From Cyclina sinensis (lineage: Eukaryota; Mollusca; Bivalvia; Venerida; Veneridae): 64,000 nucleotides of DNA. The position numbers and the translations under genes were made by a program. Each line of letters starts with the position of its first letter. Position 1 is the stretch's first letter. This document shows, in pieces, positions 11,178-26,100 of this stretch. The notes below the pieces were generated by a model. That model did no database searches, was not told where the DNA came from, and saw nothing but the letters and a program-made list of their open reading frames with translations. The DNA lies in the NCBI GenBank assembly GCA_012932295.1, contig JAAONU010000017.1:4278001-4342000 (forward strand). The letters run 5' to 3'.

Positions 11178-14100
11178 CTACTTAAGTTTGTTCATAAACC
11201 TAAGCCTAAGGTAGGTTAACACAAGGAATCCAGTGGTGATTAGAATAAGGGCAATGTAATTTTTCCAGATATCCCAGTTGATCTCAAACTCAATTCCTTG
11301 GTTTTGTAAGTACTCATTTCCTGAAATACTGCAAAATGATAAAAGAAACCATCAGTGAAATGTTATAGATGAAGGCTTATGTTCTATTTTCTGAAAAAAG
11401 TCTTTAAGATTAAAAGAAATAGATAAATGACAAGTATCATCAAAATGTTTGTTTTCAATTTGGAATTAGATATAGATGTTACAAAGAAAATGTCCGAAAA
11501 AAGAAGAGCGCAGATCAGTAATATTTAGATTTTAGCCCAGCTGAGTACGAAGTGCTAAAGGGTGAGCTTTTGGGATCATTGATTGTCCGGTGTACGTCGG
11601 CGTGCATCGTGCGGTGCTTAGATATTTTGCATGGAGCATCAGCTAGAGGTCCTCTACCAAGTTTGTTCAGATTATGCCGCTTGGGTCAAAATTTGCCACA
11701 TCCCGGGAGTCACTAAATCTATAAAAACAACCTTTTACAGGGAAAACCTTTAAAAAAATCTTGTCTGAAACGACAAAGCCAAGGGCTAAGTTTTTTTGCA
11801 TGGAGAATCAGCAAGAGGTCCTCTATCAATATTGTTCAAATTATCCCCCTGGAGCTTTTCATGGTCCAGTTTCGGGGTCACTTGATTTTACACAGGCTTA
11901 TTAAAAGATTGAATCTTTGAAATATTCTTATGAGATACAGTAAGTTTTAGACCTAGGATTTTTTGCATGGAGCATCATCTTGAGGTCCTCTACTAAGATT
12001 GTTTAAAAAAATGCCCCTTGGGTCATTTATAGCCCTACCCCGGGGGTCACTTGATTTTACATAGGCTCATATAGGGAAGACTTAAAGAATCTTCATGACT
12101 GAAACCACAATGCCTAGCGCTTAGATGTTTTGCACTGAGCACAAGCTATAGGTCTTCTACCAAGGTTGTTCAAAATATGCCCCTGGGATCAATATTGGCT
12201 CTGCTCTGGCGTCATTTGATTTTACATAGACTGATATAAGGAAGTCTTTGAAAAAATCTCCTCGTTTGAAGGCCTAGAACTTAGATATTTTTATGGGCAT
12301 AAGCTTAAGGTCTTCTACAAAGTTTGCTCAAACTATGTCCCTTGGGTCAAAATTGGCTCTGCTCGGGGGTCACTTGAATTTATGTAGGCTTATATACGGA
12401 AGAGAAAACATCTTCTACACCTAGAGCTTAGATATTTTGCATTGGTCATCAGCTAAAGGTCCTCTACCAAGCTTGTTCAAATTATGCTCATGGGTCATAT
12501 TGGCCCCGCCCTTGGGTTCTATTTATGTAAACGATCTTGTAAAATCTTCGTGTGAGATACCGTAAGCTTAAGACCTAAGATATTCTGCATGGAGCATCAT
12601 CTAGATCCTCTGCAAGATTGTTCAAATTATTTCTTTTGGTTTATATATGGCCCTGTCCCGGGGAGTCATTTTATTTAAGAAAGACTTATAAATATGGAAG
12701 ATTGTAAAATTCTTCTTGTCTTACGCTGTATCTCTTAGAACTTTGATATATTTTATGTTGGATTGTCCAGTGGACCTCCATGAAGTTTGTTGAAATTATC
12801 TCGCTTGGGTCAAAATTGGCCCTGACACGGGGGACCTATTTGAGTAAAATATTGAAAATTTGAAAATTTTCTTATGAGAAACTGTTATCACTAGACCTTA
12901 GATATTTGGTAAGTAGCATTTATAGTTAACCTCCACAAAGATTTGTTCTAATTACAATGTATTTCACTAGTGTGAAATTTTACCCTGCCCAGGTGTCATT
13001 TGTTTTACATTAAGTTTGTGTAGGAAAAACTTTAAAAATCTAGTTGTCTGAAACTGTATGCCCAAAAGCTTAGATATTTTTTATGTAGAGCTATATTGTC
13101 CAAGTAATGTCGCTGGGGTCAAAGTGGCCCTTTCCCTTTATTTCAGAAACGGTAATTTTGTTTCTGATGTTTGCTAAACAGTATAACTAAAGCCAAAGTA
13201 TTCAGGTGAGCGATCCACGGCCATCATGGCCCTCTTGTTTAATTAACTTTTTTGTTGCTATTAATTTATATTTCATAATATTGAAACAATTACCAAGTGG
13301 TATTAGAATCGTATTTCTTGAATTCCATGTCCTTCAACCCATTGATGCTTAACGCCTGAAAAGCACAAGATAGCAAAAAAAGTTCTAAACAGCTTTTTCA
13401 GGCTTTTAGACTAGACTTCGGTTTTCCAGCAAGCACAGCAGAATTATTTAATGCGGCATCTGTGTCTTTAGGCAAAGTCAAAATAAAGCCATTAGTGCAA
13501 ACATACAAGTCTCACCAACAATTAAAGTTTGTTACTTTTTCCTAAATACATTGTGCTTGTTGTCTCGAGAGAACCATGCTTAAATTGGTGTGTTTTGCGA
13601 TCCATTTAGGCTCAAAATATTTTAAAATCAATTGAAAAAGAATGTAAGAAAACAATATAAATTTGCTTTGAATAATGGGATTGTAGTTACACTGAGAAAG
13701 TGACAGAGATTGTAGTCACACTGAGAAAATGACAGAAAAGAATCAAAGCTGAAAGACTTACTGAATATTTTTTCTTGATATTACTTTGAGTTGTTAAGTA
13801 ATTCGTAGGTCTAATGCAAAAACGCAGTTTCATTTGCAGTTTTCTCTATCTAAAGTGTCTTCAGTATATATGTCTAATATAAATTGATACTTTACATTTA
13901 TTGATTTAAAATACATGTTATTTCGAAATGCCCTGACAGGTTGCTCTACCTGCAAGGCATTCCAGCAGGGCATTGACTTTACAATGTATTTCGGAATCCC
14001 TGCCAGGTTGCTCTTTCAGCAGGGCATTACAGCAAGGTATTGATTTCATTCTTTATTTCGTAATGCCCTGCTAGGTGTTTCTGCTAGCAGTGCGTTGATT

Positions 14101-17100
14101 TCATTCTTTATTTTGTAATGCCATGCCAGGTTGCTTTGCTAGTAGGGCATTTCAGCAGGGCACTGATTTTAAACTATATTTTGGAATGACCTGTCAGGTT
14201 GCTCCGCCAGCAGTGCATTCCAGCAGGGCATTGATTTTACAATTTATCTCGGAACCTTGTTAGGTTGCTCTGCCAACAGGTCATTCCAACAGGGCATTAA
14301 TTTTACACTATATTTCGGAATGCCCTGCCAGGTTGCTCTGCTTGCAGGCCGTTCCAGCAGGGATAGGAACTTATTTTTTGTACTGCCCTTCTAGGTTTCT
14401 CTGCCAGCAGGGCATTCTTGGAAGGGCATTGACTTTATTCTTTATTTTGTAATGCCCAGCTAGGTTGCTCTGCTAGTAGGGCATTCCAGCAGAACGTTGA
14501 TTTTATTCTTTATTTTGTAATGCCCAGATAGGTTGCTTTGCCAGCAGTGCATTCCAGCAGGGCATTGATTTTACAGTTTATCTCGGAACCTTGCTAGGTT
14601 GCTCTGCCAACAGGTCATTCCAGCAGGGCATTAATTTTACACTATATTTCGGAATGCCCTGCCAGGTTGCTCTGCTTGCAGGCCGTTCCAGCAGGGATAT
14701 GATCTTATCTTTTGTACTGCACTTCTAGGTTGCTCTGCCAGCAGGGCATTCCAGCAGGTGTTTGATTTTAATCTTTTTTGTAATGCCCTGCTAGGTTACT
14801 CTGCCAGCAGGGCATTCCAGCAGGGCATTTATTTTCACTATATTTCGAAATGCCCTGCTAGGTTGCTCTGCCAGCAGTGCATTCCAGCAGGACACAAGTT
14901 TTACTATATAAACTGTAATGTTAGTGCATAAGTCAGTGTTCACTGCTAATTTCTCACATATATTTAAAAATTACCATTGTCTTCGAAAATATTTTTTGAG
15001 TAGGCTTTTAACATTGTAAATGATAAATTATTCTAGTAGTATATACCGTCATGCAATATCGAAGTATACTTATGTATTTAATCCAATGCAGAAATGATGA
15101 TATTGATTCTAAATTCACCAACAATCCACTGAATATCTGAAAAAATAAAGCAGATGTTAGTAAATGATTTGTTTAGACTAATTTTAATATAGATTTGACT
15201 TCTTTAAACTCACATAAACTTATTTCCACGTCACAATCTAGAAGTTCGAGTCACAATGCTGAAATATATATATTATAAAAGATGATAAGAAATTGGGTCC
15301 TGTAAGACTAAGTCTAGATCTAAAATGTTGTTGTGATTTACCAGTATGATAAGGTTGAAGTGAAAATGCCCTGAGCAATCACTGAGACGGGCCTATTTAC
15401 ATTGGTTATAGAAACAAATAGTTGAAACACATATAAAACTGTGAAAGGCAACTTTCATTAAATCTTGGTCAGTGCTTTTGACAATGACGGAATCTAACCT
15501 TGTTTTAAATGCCTTAATTCGAACCGATGTCCGAACCTTTATGCCTATTTTCGAAACGTTTGCTTACCATGAACACAATAAACACTACGGTGACAAGAAG
15601 GTTTGCCACGGACGACACTCTTACTATGGCGCTTATAAAGAATCCGACGGCGGTCGCTGCGATAGATGCGAAAAGCAAGGCACAGAAAAATGCAATAAAA
15701 TCCCTAAAATCCGCAGTCAGACCTGAAAGAAAAAGATAGAAAATACTACGCTTTACTGTGGAAGTAACCCTTCCATTAAATTATATCTTTTTGAAGTCAT
15801 GTTTAAAAATACCTTCGTCGAGTTTATTATTGGTGGTGGTAAGAAGTGACAGTAGTAGTAGAAAGAACTCTCTCAACTCCACTTTTTACCAGTAAATTAA
15901 GTCAAAAGTTTACAACACATTAGGACTGTTAATGCTTAAGGGCTTGTGATAATACAAGAATTCTAAAACATGGTCCTTACATACCAGCTTATAGAACTCC
16001 AGTGTTAAAGTTTTTCATTTGCTAGTCAGAATAACAAGACTAGGAGACGAATCGTAGGCAAAATATTAGTAAGTACTTACCCAACATAAAGTATACGACA
16101 GGTGTGTTGATCGCAACAGGTAAAAATCTCATCAAGAAGACATCACAAAGTACCGAGGATAAAAAGAAAGACGACGTCCTGTAGAAACCACCAGAATTCT
16201 CGTGGCTGCAATTGAAAATGTAAAACACGAATTATTATTTTTTTGTATTTAACAGAGACTAATATAGGATGTGATGAGTGTCTGTATGTTACAGTATTAT
16301 GTTTCTGCTCATTGAAACATCTTTAATACCATCCTTCTTTTCTGTGAGTACAGTAGTTGTTGAGCAGCCATCAAAAGCGAAATAGGAATTTGTAAAGATA
16401 TAAAAAGTAGATAAAATGATTCATGAGCTCGAGATGTGTCGTTTCAGTGCAGATGACACTTAAACTAGAAAAATTATCTCACCTGATTTGGCTTTGCATT
16501 TATGTTAAAACGTTGAAAGTTGAAAACTGCATTTGAGTTACGTTACATCAATTGCCTTGTGTTAATCAAGTAGTCATAGAAACTGCTTATAAAAAGATTC
16601 CCTGATTCCATATGCAGACAATATTTCTGATATAGCTGATACAAATTAAAACTTGCTAACTTCACCGATTCTTCTACGAGAGCAATAAATAACAAGAAAT
16701 GTTTGTAAAACATAAATGCCCCCCGCAGCACCTAATTGCTTGTGGTTGGGCCAAGCGTTCTCTAGTAATTGATCAGAAACCGCTTTTGGGATCAAGGTCC
16801 ATGTGGCCTTGATCTTTGACCTAATGACCTCAAAATCAATAGGTGTAATCTACTGGTGATGACCAACCAGCATACCAAGTTTGGTATAATAGGTCAAAGC
16901 ATTCGATAATTATTAATCGGAAACCGTTTTTAAGGATGAAAGTCTTTGAGCTTTACCTTTGACCAAATGACCTTAAAATCAATAGAGGGTCATCTACTGG
17001 TGATGACCAACCAGCATACCATGTTTCGTGAACCTAGGTCAAAGCGTTCTCTAGTTATTGATCAAAAACCGCTTTTAGGATTTAAGTCTCTGTGATCTTG

Positions 17101-20100
17101 ACCTTTGACCTAATGACATCAAAGTCAACAGGGGTCATCTACTTGTGATGTCTAACCAGCATATCAAGTTTGGTGAACCTAGGTCAAAGCTTCTCTAGTT
17201 ATTGATCGGAACCGTTTTTAAGATGAAGGTCCCTGTGAGCTAGACCTTTGACATAATGACCTTAAAATCAGTATGGGTCATTTTCTGGTGATGACCAACC
17301 AGCACACCAAGTTTGGTGAACCTAGGTAAAAGCGTTCTCTAGTTATTGATCGGAAACCATTTTTAGGATGAAAGTCTCTGTGATATTGACCTTTGACCTA
17401 ATGACCTCAAAGTCTACAGGGGGCAACTACTGCTGATGACCAACCAGCATACCAACTTTAGTAAACCTAGGTCAAAGCGTTCTGTAGTTATTGATCGGAA
17501 ACCGTTTTTAGGATAAAGGTCCCTGTGAGCTTGACTTTTGACCTAATGACCTCAAAATCAATAGGGGTCATCTACTGCTGATGACCAACCAGCGTAACAA
17601 ATTAAGTGAACCTAGGTCAAAGCATTCGGAAACTGTATTTAGGATACAGGTCCCTGTGGGCTTGGCCTTTGACCTAATGACCTCAAGATCAATAGGGGTT
17701 ATTTACTGGTGATGACCAACCAGCGTACCAAGTTTCGTGAACTTATGTCAAAGTGTTCTCTAGTTATTGATCGGAAACCGTTTTTAGGATGAAAGTCTCT
17801 GTGATCTTGACCTTTGATGTAATTACCTCAAAGTCAACAGGGGTCATCTACTGGTGATGACCAACCAGCCTACCAAGTTTGGTGAACCTAGATCAAAGCA
17901 TTCTCTAGTTATTGATCGGAAACTTTTTTTAGGATAAAGGTCCCTGTGAGCTAGACCTTTGACCTAATGACCTGAAAATCAACAGGAGTCATCTACTGGT
18001 GATGACTAACCAGCATACCAAGTTTCGTGAACTTAGGTCAAAGTGTTTTCTAGTTATTGATCGGAAACCGTTTTTAGGATGAAAGTCTCTGTGATCTTGA
18101 CCTTTGACCTAGTGACCTCAAAGTCAATAGGAATCATCTACTGGTAATGTCCAACCAGCATACCAAGTTTGGTGAATATAGGTCAAAACATTCTCTAGTT
18201 ATTGCTCGGAAACCGTTTTTACGATGAAGGTCCCTGTGAGCTTGACCTTTGCTCTAATGATCTCAAAATCAATAGGGGTCATTTACTTGCGATGGCCAAC
18301 CAGCATACGAAGTTTGGTGAACTTAGGTCAAAACGTTCTCTAGTTTTTGATCTGAAACCAAGTGTCTACCGACGGACCGACCGACCGAACGACCGAACGA
18401 CCGACCGACCGACATTTGCAAAACTATATGCCCCCTCATCTTCGATGGGGGGCATTACAACAGGAAGAACAGAATCAACATAGTTAAACAATAATTAAAA
18501 GATAAAATGATTACATAAACATGATTCTGTTGTTCAAGAAGAGCTGAACGGTACTAAGATTTGAAAACACCATCTGCATAGTGAGAAGGAAAAACGCTCC
18601 AACCCTGGAAAAGATACATGTAAAGTTCATCACAGAAACATGTATTAGTAACTGACAAAATATTGAAATGTTGTAAAAATGAAGACCGTTCCTATGGTTT
18701 TCAGGAATGCAGTCAAGTTTTTTTATAAAGAAAAACCTACACAGAAAACATTGCGCATTTTGTTTTTGTACAAATAGTCTTTTAAACGTAGCACTTTTTT
18801 CAATTCATAGGTTTATTTGATTTTTGCTTCTCACCTGTTCTGAAGACCAAATCTGCAGGAGTCATCTATATTCCAATATAGCGCACCAACCATAAGCCCG
18901 AGAATAACACGAACAAAGAACTGAAAATAACACTTACTTCACATGAATTAATTCTTCCTTTACACAATTTAAACGATCGTCCTCTTAAAATGGATTTACT
19001 TAATCAGTGCCCGTTTAACATATTTTTTTTTTCTTTTTTACCATTAATAAATCCATAAACTTCTGTCACATGACATGATTCTTTATCAATAAGAACCATT
19101 CTCAAAACTGCTCGTTTATGTAATATTATGTCAAATCAGCATGAACTAAACAGTCATTTTTTCGTTTACATAATAATTATCATGTTACACCAACACGAAC
19201 TAAACAGTTATTTTTCGTTTAAATAATATTTTACCAACATGGACTAAATGAGTTAATATGAGTTAAAATGTATCTCTTTTGTTTCGATTAATTCACATCT
19301 TTTTTCGTGACCATAATTTAAGCCAATCACTCAGTGGGTTTTTTTGTCTGTAAACAAGTTCTTTCCTATAAGTAACAGAGCAATAAAAAAAGTGTAAAAC
19401 CCTGTTAAAAGACCTTTTACACTTCAACTAAGTCTTACATATTGTGACATTTATATTTTTAACATTATAAATATACTTACTAGCATTGCTACTGTCGCAG
19501 GGTTCCGGAAAATATTTCTAAGATTTCTTTGTCCACAATACATAAACTAAAATGGAAAAAATGTGATGAAATAGAAATACATTGTAAAGTTTGCAATACC
19601 TTTTGTTATGATAATGACATACATAGAATCGAACCCTATTTCCTTTTGTAAGCTGATTGTTAACTCTAATCTAAGTCATAATAATGGTAATAGTATGGTA
19701 GTGGTGGTGGTAGGAGTAGTTTTGTCAGTGGTGGTGGTACTATAGGTATTCATGGTATTAGAGACAATTGTTATCGTGGTGGCAGAAATTGTTGAAGTGG
19801 AAGCAGTAAGCTGGTGGTAGTGTGGTTTTGGTGGCAGTGATGATACAAGCAGTGGTGTTGTGCAAGTAGTGGTTCTAGTGATATTACAAGTTGTGATGTT
19901 GGTACTAGTATTGGTACAAGTGTAGGTCGTACTAATAGTGAGACTAGTGGTTGTACAAGTCAAAGTGGTGGTTGTAGAAGTGGTACAAATGATTGCAGTA
20001 CTGATAGTGGTACTAGTGGTGTTCTGATTCTGTTGGTGAAAGTGGTGTTTTTCTGGTTTTGCCAATCTTTGTTGTTAAAATTAAAAAGGTAATAGTGTAA

Positions 20101-23100
20101 AATTACCTTATTCATATGCTACAAAAAGAAATATTTCAGTTTACTTGGAAGGGAAACAAACAGTATACCTAAACACAAAAGAACATACTTGAACGACTGG
20201 TCCAGTCGCATACTTGACTGCAGGTAAAGTTCGTGCTCCACCTTCTTTGTTGTGTTCTTGCAGCGCCTCTGACAATGTACTCGTAATACTGGAGACAACA
20301 ATATGTTAGGAACACATAAGTTATTCGTATGAACAAATTGATGAAAACATAAAGATACGGTAAAGAAACAGGGCAGATATTGATATATTTATGAGTTACA
20401 TTTAAAGTTAAAACAACATTAGTTTTTTTGAAAAATGAGCTGTAAATGAAAAAGAATGTTTTGTAAAGATCAACTTTAGTACACATTATGTATATGCATT
20501 TTACGAAAAAGCGGTCCTTGAAATAAGTTGACGTGTTAGCTGACTTACTTGACCTGATATTTACATTAAGTAAAGGAAGAAAAAACAGTGTTTAAGTACT
20601 CAAAGTATGTATAATACGACATTGAAGAAGGCGTTTAGCAAACTAAATCAAGCACACATTGAGCAAAATATCTCAATAGTAGGGTATTTTTTTCTAGATC
20701 CACTCTCGAGTTAAAGACGAGGTATGATATATGGTTTTAGAAATGGTACATGGAGCAAAACGTTCTTCATGTGCATCAAGCTGTAAGTTACGAATGTTTG
20801 CGGCTGTTTATCTCTGCTAATTACTTAAGTTTGTATTGTTGTCCCGTTAATGAAAGTTTAATATTATTACAACAACAATAACTGTTAGAGTAATAATTAT
20901 ACACGACAGTGCAGTGCAATACTATTTAACATTTATTTCCTTAGTGTTTCATTTACAGAAATTTTGATCCACGAATTCTCTCGTACCAAAAAAGGAAAAC
21001 ATTAAATGTGAATGTAAATTCTTACCTTTTGTTCCACTGTGATTGTTTATAAGACGCAACCAATTTTTTGTGTACATCTAATCCTACAAAAATACAGTTC
21101 TGGATGATAAAAACAACAGTGTGTCAGTGTGCATCAGAAACAACACCGTCTACACCACTCATCTACAAGATACATTGAAAAATGTACAGAATTGTAACGG
21201 TATTCGGTCGCTCAAATATTTCACAGGCTTCTAAAGCTAGAGACACATATACTTACTTGCTGTGTTGATATCTTGTTTTGTCCTGGAAGAATCGGTCCCT
21301 GATTCTCCACTGAGAACATCAAGGAAAAAGTCAGGGGGGTTATTGAACTCTTGACAGAAATAACCTAGACAAAATAAAAAATGATGACTGGCTATCAATG
21401 TAAAATGTTTAAATAGACCACATTGGTTTCCATTTTATTAGTTTCCTACTTTACATCATCATCGCTATATTGTAGATGACACAAGAATCGTCGTGATCCA
21501 ATAACAAGATCAAAGTTTCAAAAACTGATGGATCGATCTTCTTTGAATCCACATTTTTAAAATATCTCTTGTCACACACGATTTTTATTCTGTGTAATCT
21601 CGTTTAAGAAGTGAAAACTTCTGAAGCTCCAAGCCCGATTTTCTAGTTAGTTACAATCATATGACCGCCTTTTAACCATACATTCGTGTTGAAAATAGTA
21701 CCAATCTCAGTATGAGTTTTCATTGAATTTTTGATAAAAGTGCTTTGATATTGCAGAAATCAGTTGATTTTGAAAGCATGAGTTATAATTTCACGAAGTT
21801 AGAAAGATATTGAATTAGGTAATGTCTTTATTGCGAAATAATCAATGAACTTCTAAGTACGAATATGTTATTTTAAATGTTTGAATCGATAGAACTATTT
21901 GTTTTGGTGGTAGGAAGAAAATTCTGGCTGTAGATAGGTGATCTGTAATAAGCTTGGTGCCCTTAATAACATTGGATCGATTATTTGACAATCGATCGAA
22001 AAATGGCACCAAAAGTAGAAATATTATAATGATCTGTTTTACATCTGAATTGATTATATATATTATATTTGTTCACTTTGAAAACCTCAGATACCTAACC
22101 TGCAGCTTGGAAGAACTGCTGGCATTCAAGTGAGGGTCCATGATACACGAATTCGCCCATTGACATCACTGTTAGGTGGTCGAACAAACGAAATATATTG
22201 AACCTAGGTTGGTGGATTGAAAATACGATTGTCCTTCCACGAAGCCTTAAAAACACATGCAAGTTTATCTTATTTTACATTTACTGCTTTTCATGGCATG
22301 TTTCAGAATATATACTTTTACTGTTCCAGTATTTATTAACTACGTTCTAAAGAAAAGGAGTAAAAGACTGTGGTATGTTGTTCCGCAGGCGACTAGGCGG
22401 GCGTTGAAATAATTGGTTTTAGCTAAATAACTTAAGAAAAAGTTTTCAAGATGAAACTTATAAGGTTACTTGGTGTGAAGATATAGAATGGCTTTGCTGT
22501 TAGTATGTACAAGATCAAGGTCATCAGCTAAGATCAAAGGAAAATGGTTTCCGCTCGATAACTTTAAGCTTCTGAGGAAAACGTGAGATAAGACTTGGTT
22601 TATATGTGGATTGTATGAAGAGAAAAGTTAACACTGTTTTATAGGTCAATATTCAAGATCAAGGTCAGCGGATTAGATTAAATAGTAACGGTTTCTGCTT
22701 AGCTACTGTAGATAGGAAGGTGGAATTGAGATAGAACTTAGTAAATAGGTAGTTAGCATATAGATAAATATTTGTATTGCTGTGCTGGTCAGTATTTCAA
22801 ACGTTGAAGTCAACAGCTTGCATCAAAGGAAACCTTATCAACTCTCTTTAGGTAATACATTTGCATTAAATCACGATGAAAGTTGATAAACTGTATGTCT
22901 AAATTAAAACTAGGTCAAACTGGGTTATAACTAGGTCAGTGTTGATCACAGGTTAGACAGTTCTATGAACATTCTATTGGCCACAGTTTTGACCACAGTC
23001 TACATGAAACTGTCGGTCAGTTATGAATTTAGGAGGGATCAGAAACTACACTAGCTGATGGAAAATGCAACTACGTCACTGCATTTCTGTCAACTTTTAC

Positions 23101-26100
23101 TCTCCGGGCCTGTATAGCGAGCACTCTTTGTTTCTGCTTCTCAAAATTCTTCTTTTTTTCTCTAGAATATTTTTTTTGACTGTACTTATTTATTTTTGGA
23201 GGATCGATATCATAACTATCACGTTTAACAAAACAAAACAAATGCACATACGATTTCAAGACATCAACCACAGTAATGGCAGTAAAAGCATCGAGGCCAC
23301 TGGTTGGTTCGTCTAAAATCAGAACCGGAGGGGAGATAATCAGTTCCATTCCAATATGACAGCGCTTTCTCTCTCCACCAGAAATACCATGAGAAAATTC
23401 TGTTCCAACCTGTTGTGATAAGCATATGAGAATTTCGTATGTTTGAATTGCTATTGATATTTTGCCATGTAATTTAAACACAATACACCGGCTTTTCGTT
23501 ATTATTCATTCAAGGTAACACAACGTTTTTAATCAGAATGTATCAGTTGCTTTTTCGCTCTGAGTCCTTATGCCGATGCTGTAAAATTTCTTAATATCTA
23601 TCTACAGCAAAGCAATAGAAAAGAAAGATTTAAAAGGGAACAAATCAGGACAAGAAGAAAATATAAGCATGTATGGAACAGATTAAGGCAAGACAGGACA
23701 GGACAGGACTTAAGCAGAACAGACGGAGGTTTCACTTAAATGTGTACGACAAGTACATTATCGTTACAAATACAGAAATGCGATCACACCTTCATGTTTG
23801 CACAATGCTCCAAATTCAATTCTGCGATGACTTCCTCTACTTTCTGATCCCGCTGAGACTTGGGCCAGCTTTGTGGTAACCTCAGAGAAGCAGAAAACTG
23901 AATGTTCTCCTTCACCGTCAGTGTACCCATTACAAAGTCTTCCTGTATATTGTAAAAAGGAATTATTTCACCAAAGTTACAAGAGTCATTTTTTATTTTG
24001 TAATTTAGGTACTTTTTTCTACAAAAGGTATTTAAGATAAAAATTGGTTGAAATTAATAACAAAAGCCACACAAGTGTATTGGAAAGAACAGTAGGAGTG
24101 TTTAAATTTCTGGTCGTTACAGGATACACTGGATGATCCCTTTCTCTCTTCAATTCTCTGCTCTCCTTGCGAGAAAGTTGACATAGGTTGGTACGATGTC
24201 TTTAAACAAAATATGATTAAAAACTTTCCTACACGCATCATTTACAAAAAACCTTCGCTATACTAACCTCGTAGAAAAATACAATATAACATCCATTGAA
24301 TTAAGTTTTTCAGTCTGTCAATCGGACCTTTATTTAAGTTTGAATATCAACATTTTTGCAAACAAAGCTTTAACACTACAAAACAACTTATTCAATTTCA
24401 CCTGAAACAGCATCGAAGAAATATAACATCACCACAACAAACCCTACGACATTTGTATCACCAATACAATAAAAAATCATACCTGTGTAACATAGCCGAC
24501 CATACATTTGAAATTATGCGGCAGAGAACGACCACCAAGTAACAAGGTACCCGTCAACCCTTTGGGGTTCTTTCTCCCGGCAATAATATCAAGTAATCTG
24601 CAGTCAAAATTCAATCTTAATAACGCAGATATATAAATGCCCGGCTTTGAACATACGATATTTAGACAAACTAAGTCTCTGTGCAGTGAAGAAAATATAT
24701 GGTCATGATTCAGTTCCGCAAAAGAAAGGATATTATTATATTGTGGCCGCTGGTCCAGACCCCATTACCAATAATGTATCTTTTCAAGGTAAAGTTGTTG
24801 GTTTCTAACATAGGATTAGAGAATAACTCTGCTCCTTAAGAGACAATTGTGGGGTAAATACTCTTGTAAATGACAAACTGTTAAAGCGGGCGTAAAACTC
24901 TCTGCAAAGCGAACTATTTATTCACGAATACGTAACACGGTATATTCTTAAATTAAATATGGTAAATCAGAAGGCAACTGTTATGTCTTTCCTTGAAAAG
25001 TTTGTAAAACAAATAAATATTTAAGTTGACTCTTGACCTCTTCACGAATAAGTTAATAATTAGGGACCGCAATGGAAATAAGGGTTTACCCTTTTTTGTT
25101 TTATCCCTGGTGTTAGTGTGCATGTTTTTTGTGCTCATGTATGTGTTGTACTATTTATCACTTCATGTGTATAAATACCATGTATGTACATTATGCCAAA
25201 ATAAATCTTATCTTATCTTATCTTAATAAACCACTCACGTCGACTTTCCACATCCCGTCGGCCCAATAACAACATTAAGGCCAGATCTGAAAACACCACT
25301 GAAATATAGGTAATATATTACTGTTATAAAATAAACAACAACGAACAAACTTAAAATACATAAATAACACCAATCCACTGACTTTTTCCTTTCTGATTCA
25401 CCAATCCACCCTCTGACGAATCCAGTCACGTACTCATTCACAAACTCATTCACGCAGCAAGACGTCTACTCACTCCCTCCATCCCTCCCTCACTTTCCCA
25501 CATATAAGCCCCATGATCGCCTCACCGAAAATGTACAGTGAAAAGCTCAAAACAAACAAAGTTATCGGTGCAAATAAAATTAGTTTTGAAGATAACTACC
25601 TTTTTTCGCTCCCTCTCTCACCCACCTAGACACCTACTTATTCCACCGTCTCTCCTTCATTCACCCTATTCTTACTCATTCACCAGTCCACTCACTTTCT
25701 CACTCACTTACTCTCTCAAAAGTGTACAGATACAGGTTTAATTTGAAATTGAGAAAGTATACGCGGACAATTTGAGTACAAGTACTGCAGTATGGCGTGA
25801 CAAACGTTGAAATATTGTATGTCAAATATATTTATACTTTTACAATATATGTCCGATCTAAAAACAAAATATTTGTTCAATAAAAAAATAATTATTCAAT
25901 AATTTTCAATATCTGTTCAATAAAAATATTATTAAATCTAGGGATGTCAACGAATACCTAAAACGGTATCCGGATACTCGTATCGACGACTAGACGATCT
26001 CAATGTTCCAATTCCTGGGCTTAACATTTGATGTATGTTTTACATATTGTTCCGGTAGTCATATTACAGGTGATAAAACAGTTTCACAAAACAATAACTG

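Noticed and set aside
16715..18456. CRISPR-like array of regular repeats
   Set aside because: The units are about 150 bp, lack alternating short repeats and unique spacers, and lie in an animal intron.
19676..20065. Thr-rich 129-residue minus-strand frame, possible mucin-like protein
   Set aside because: It is a cryptic GT-rich simple repeat inside an ABCG2 intron. No signal peptide or splice context supports expression.
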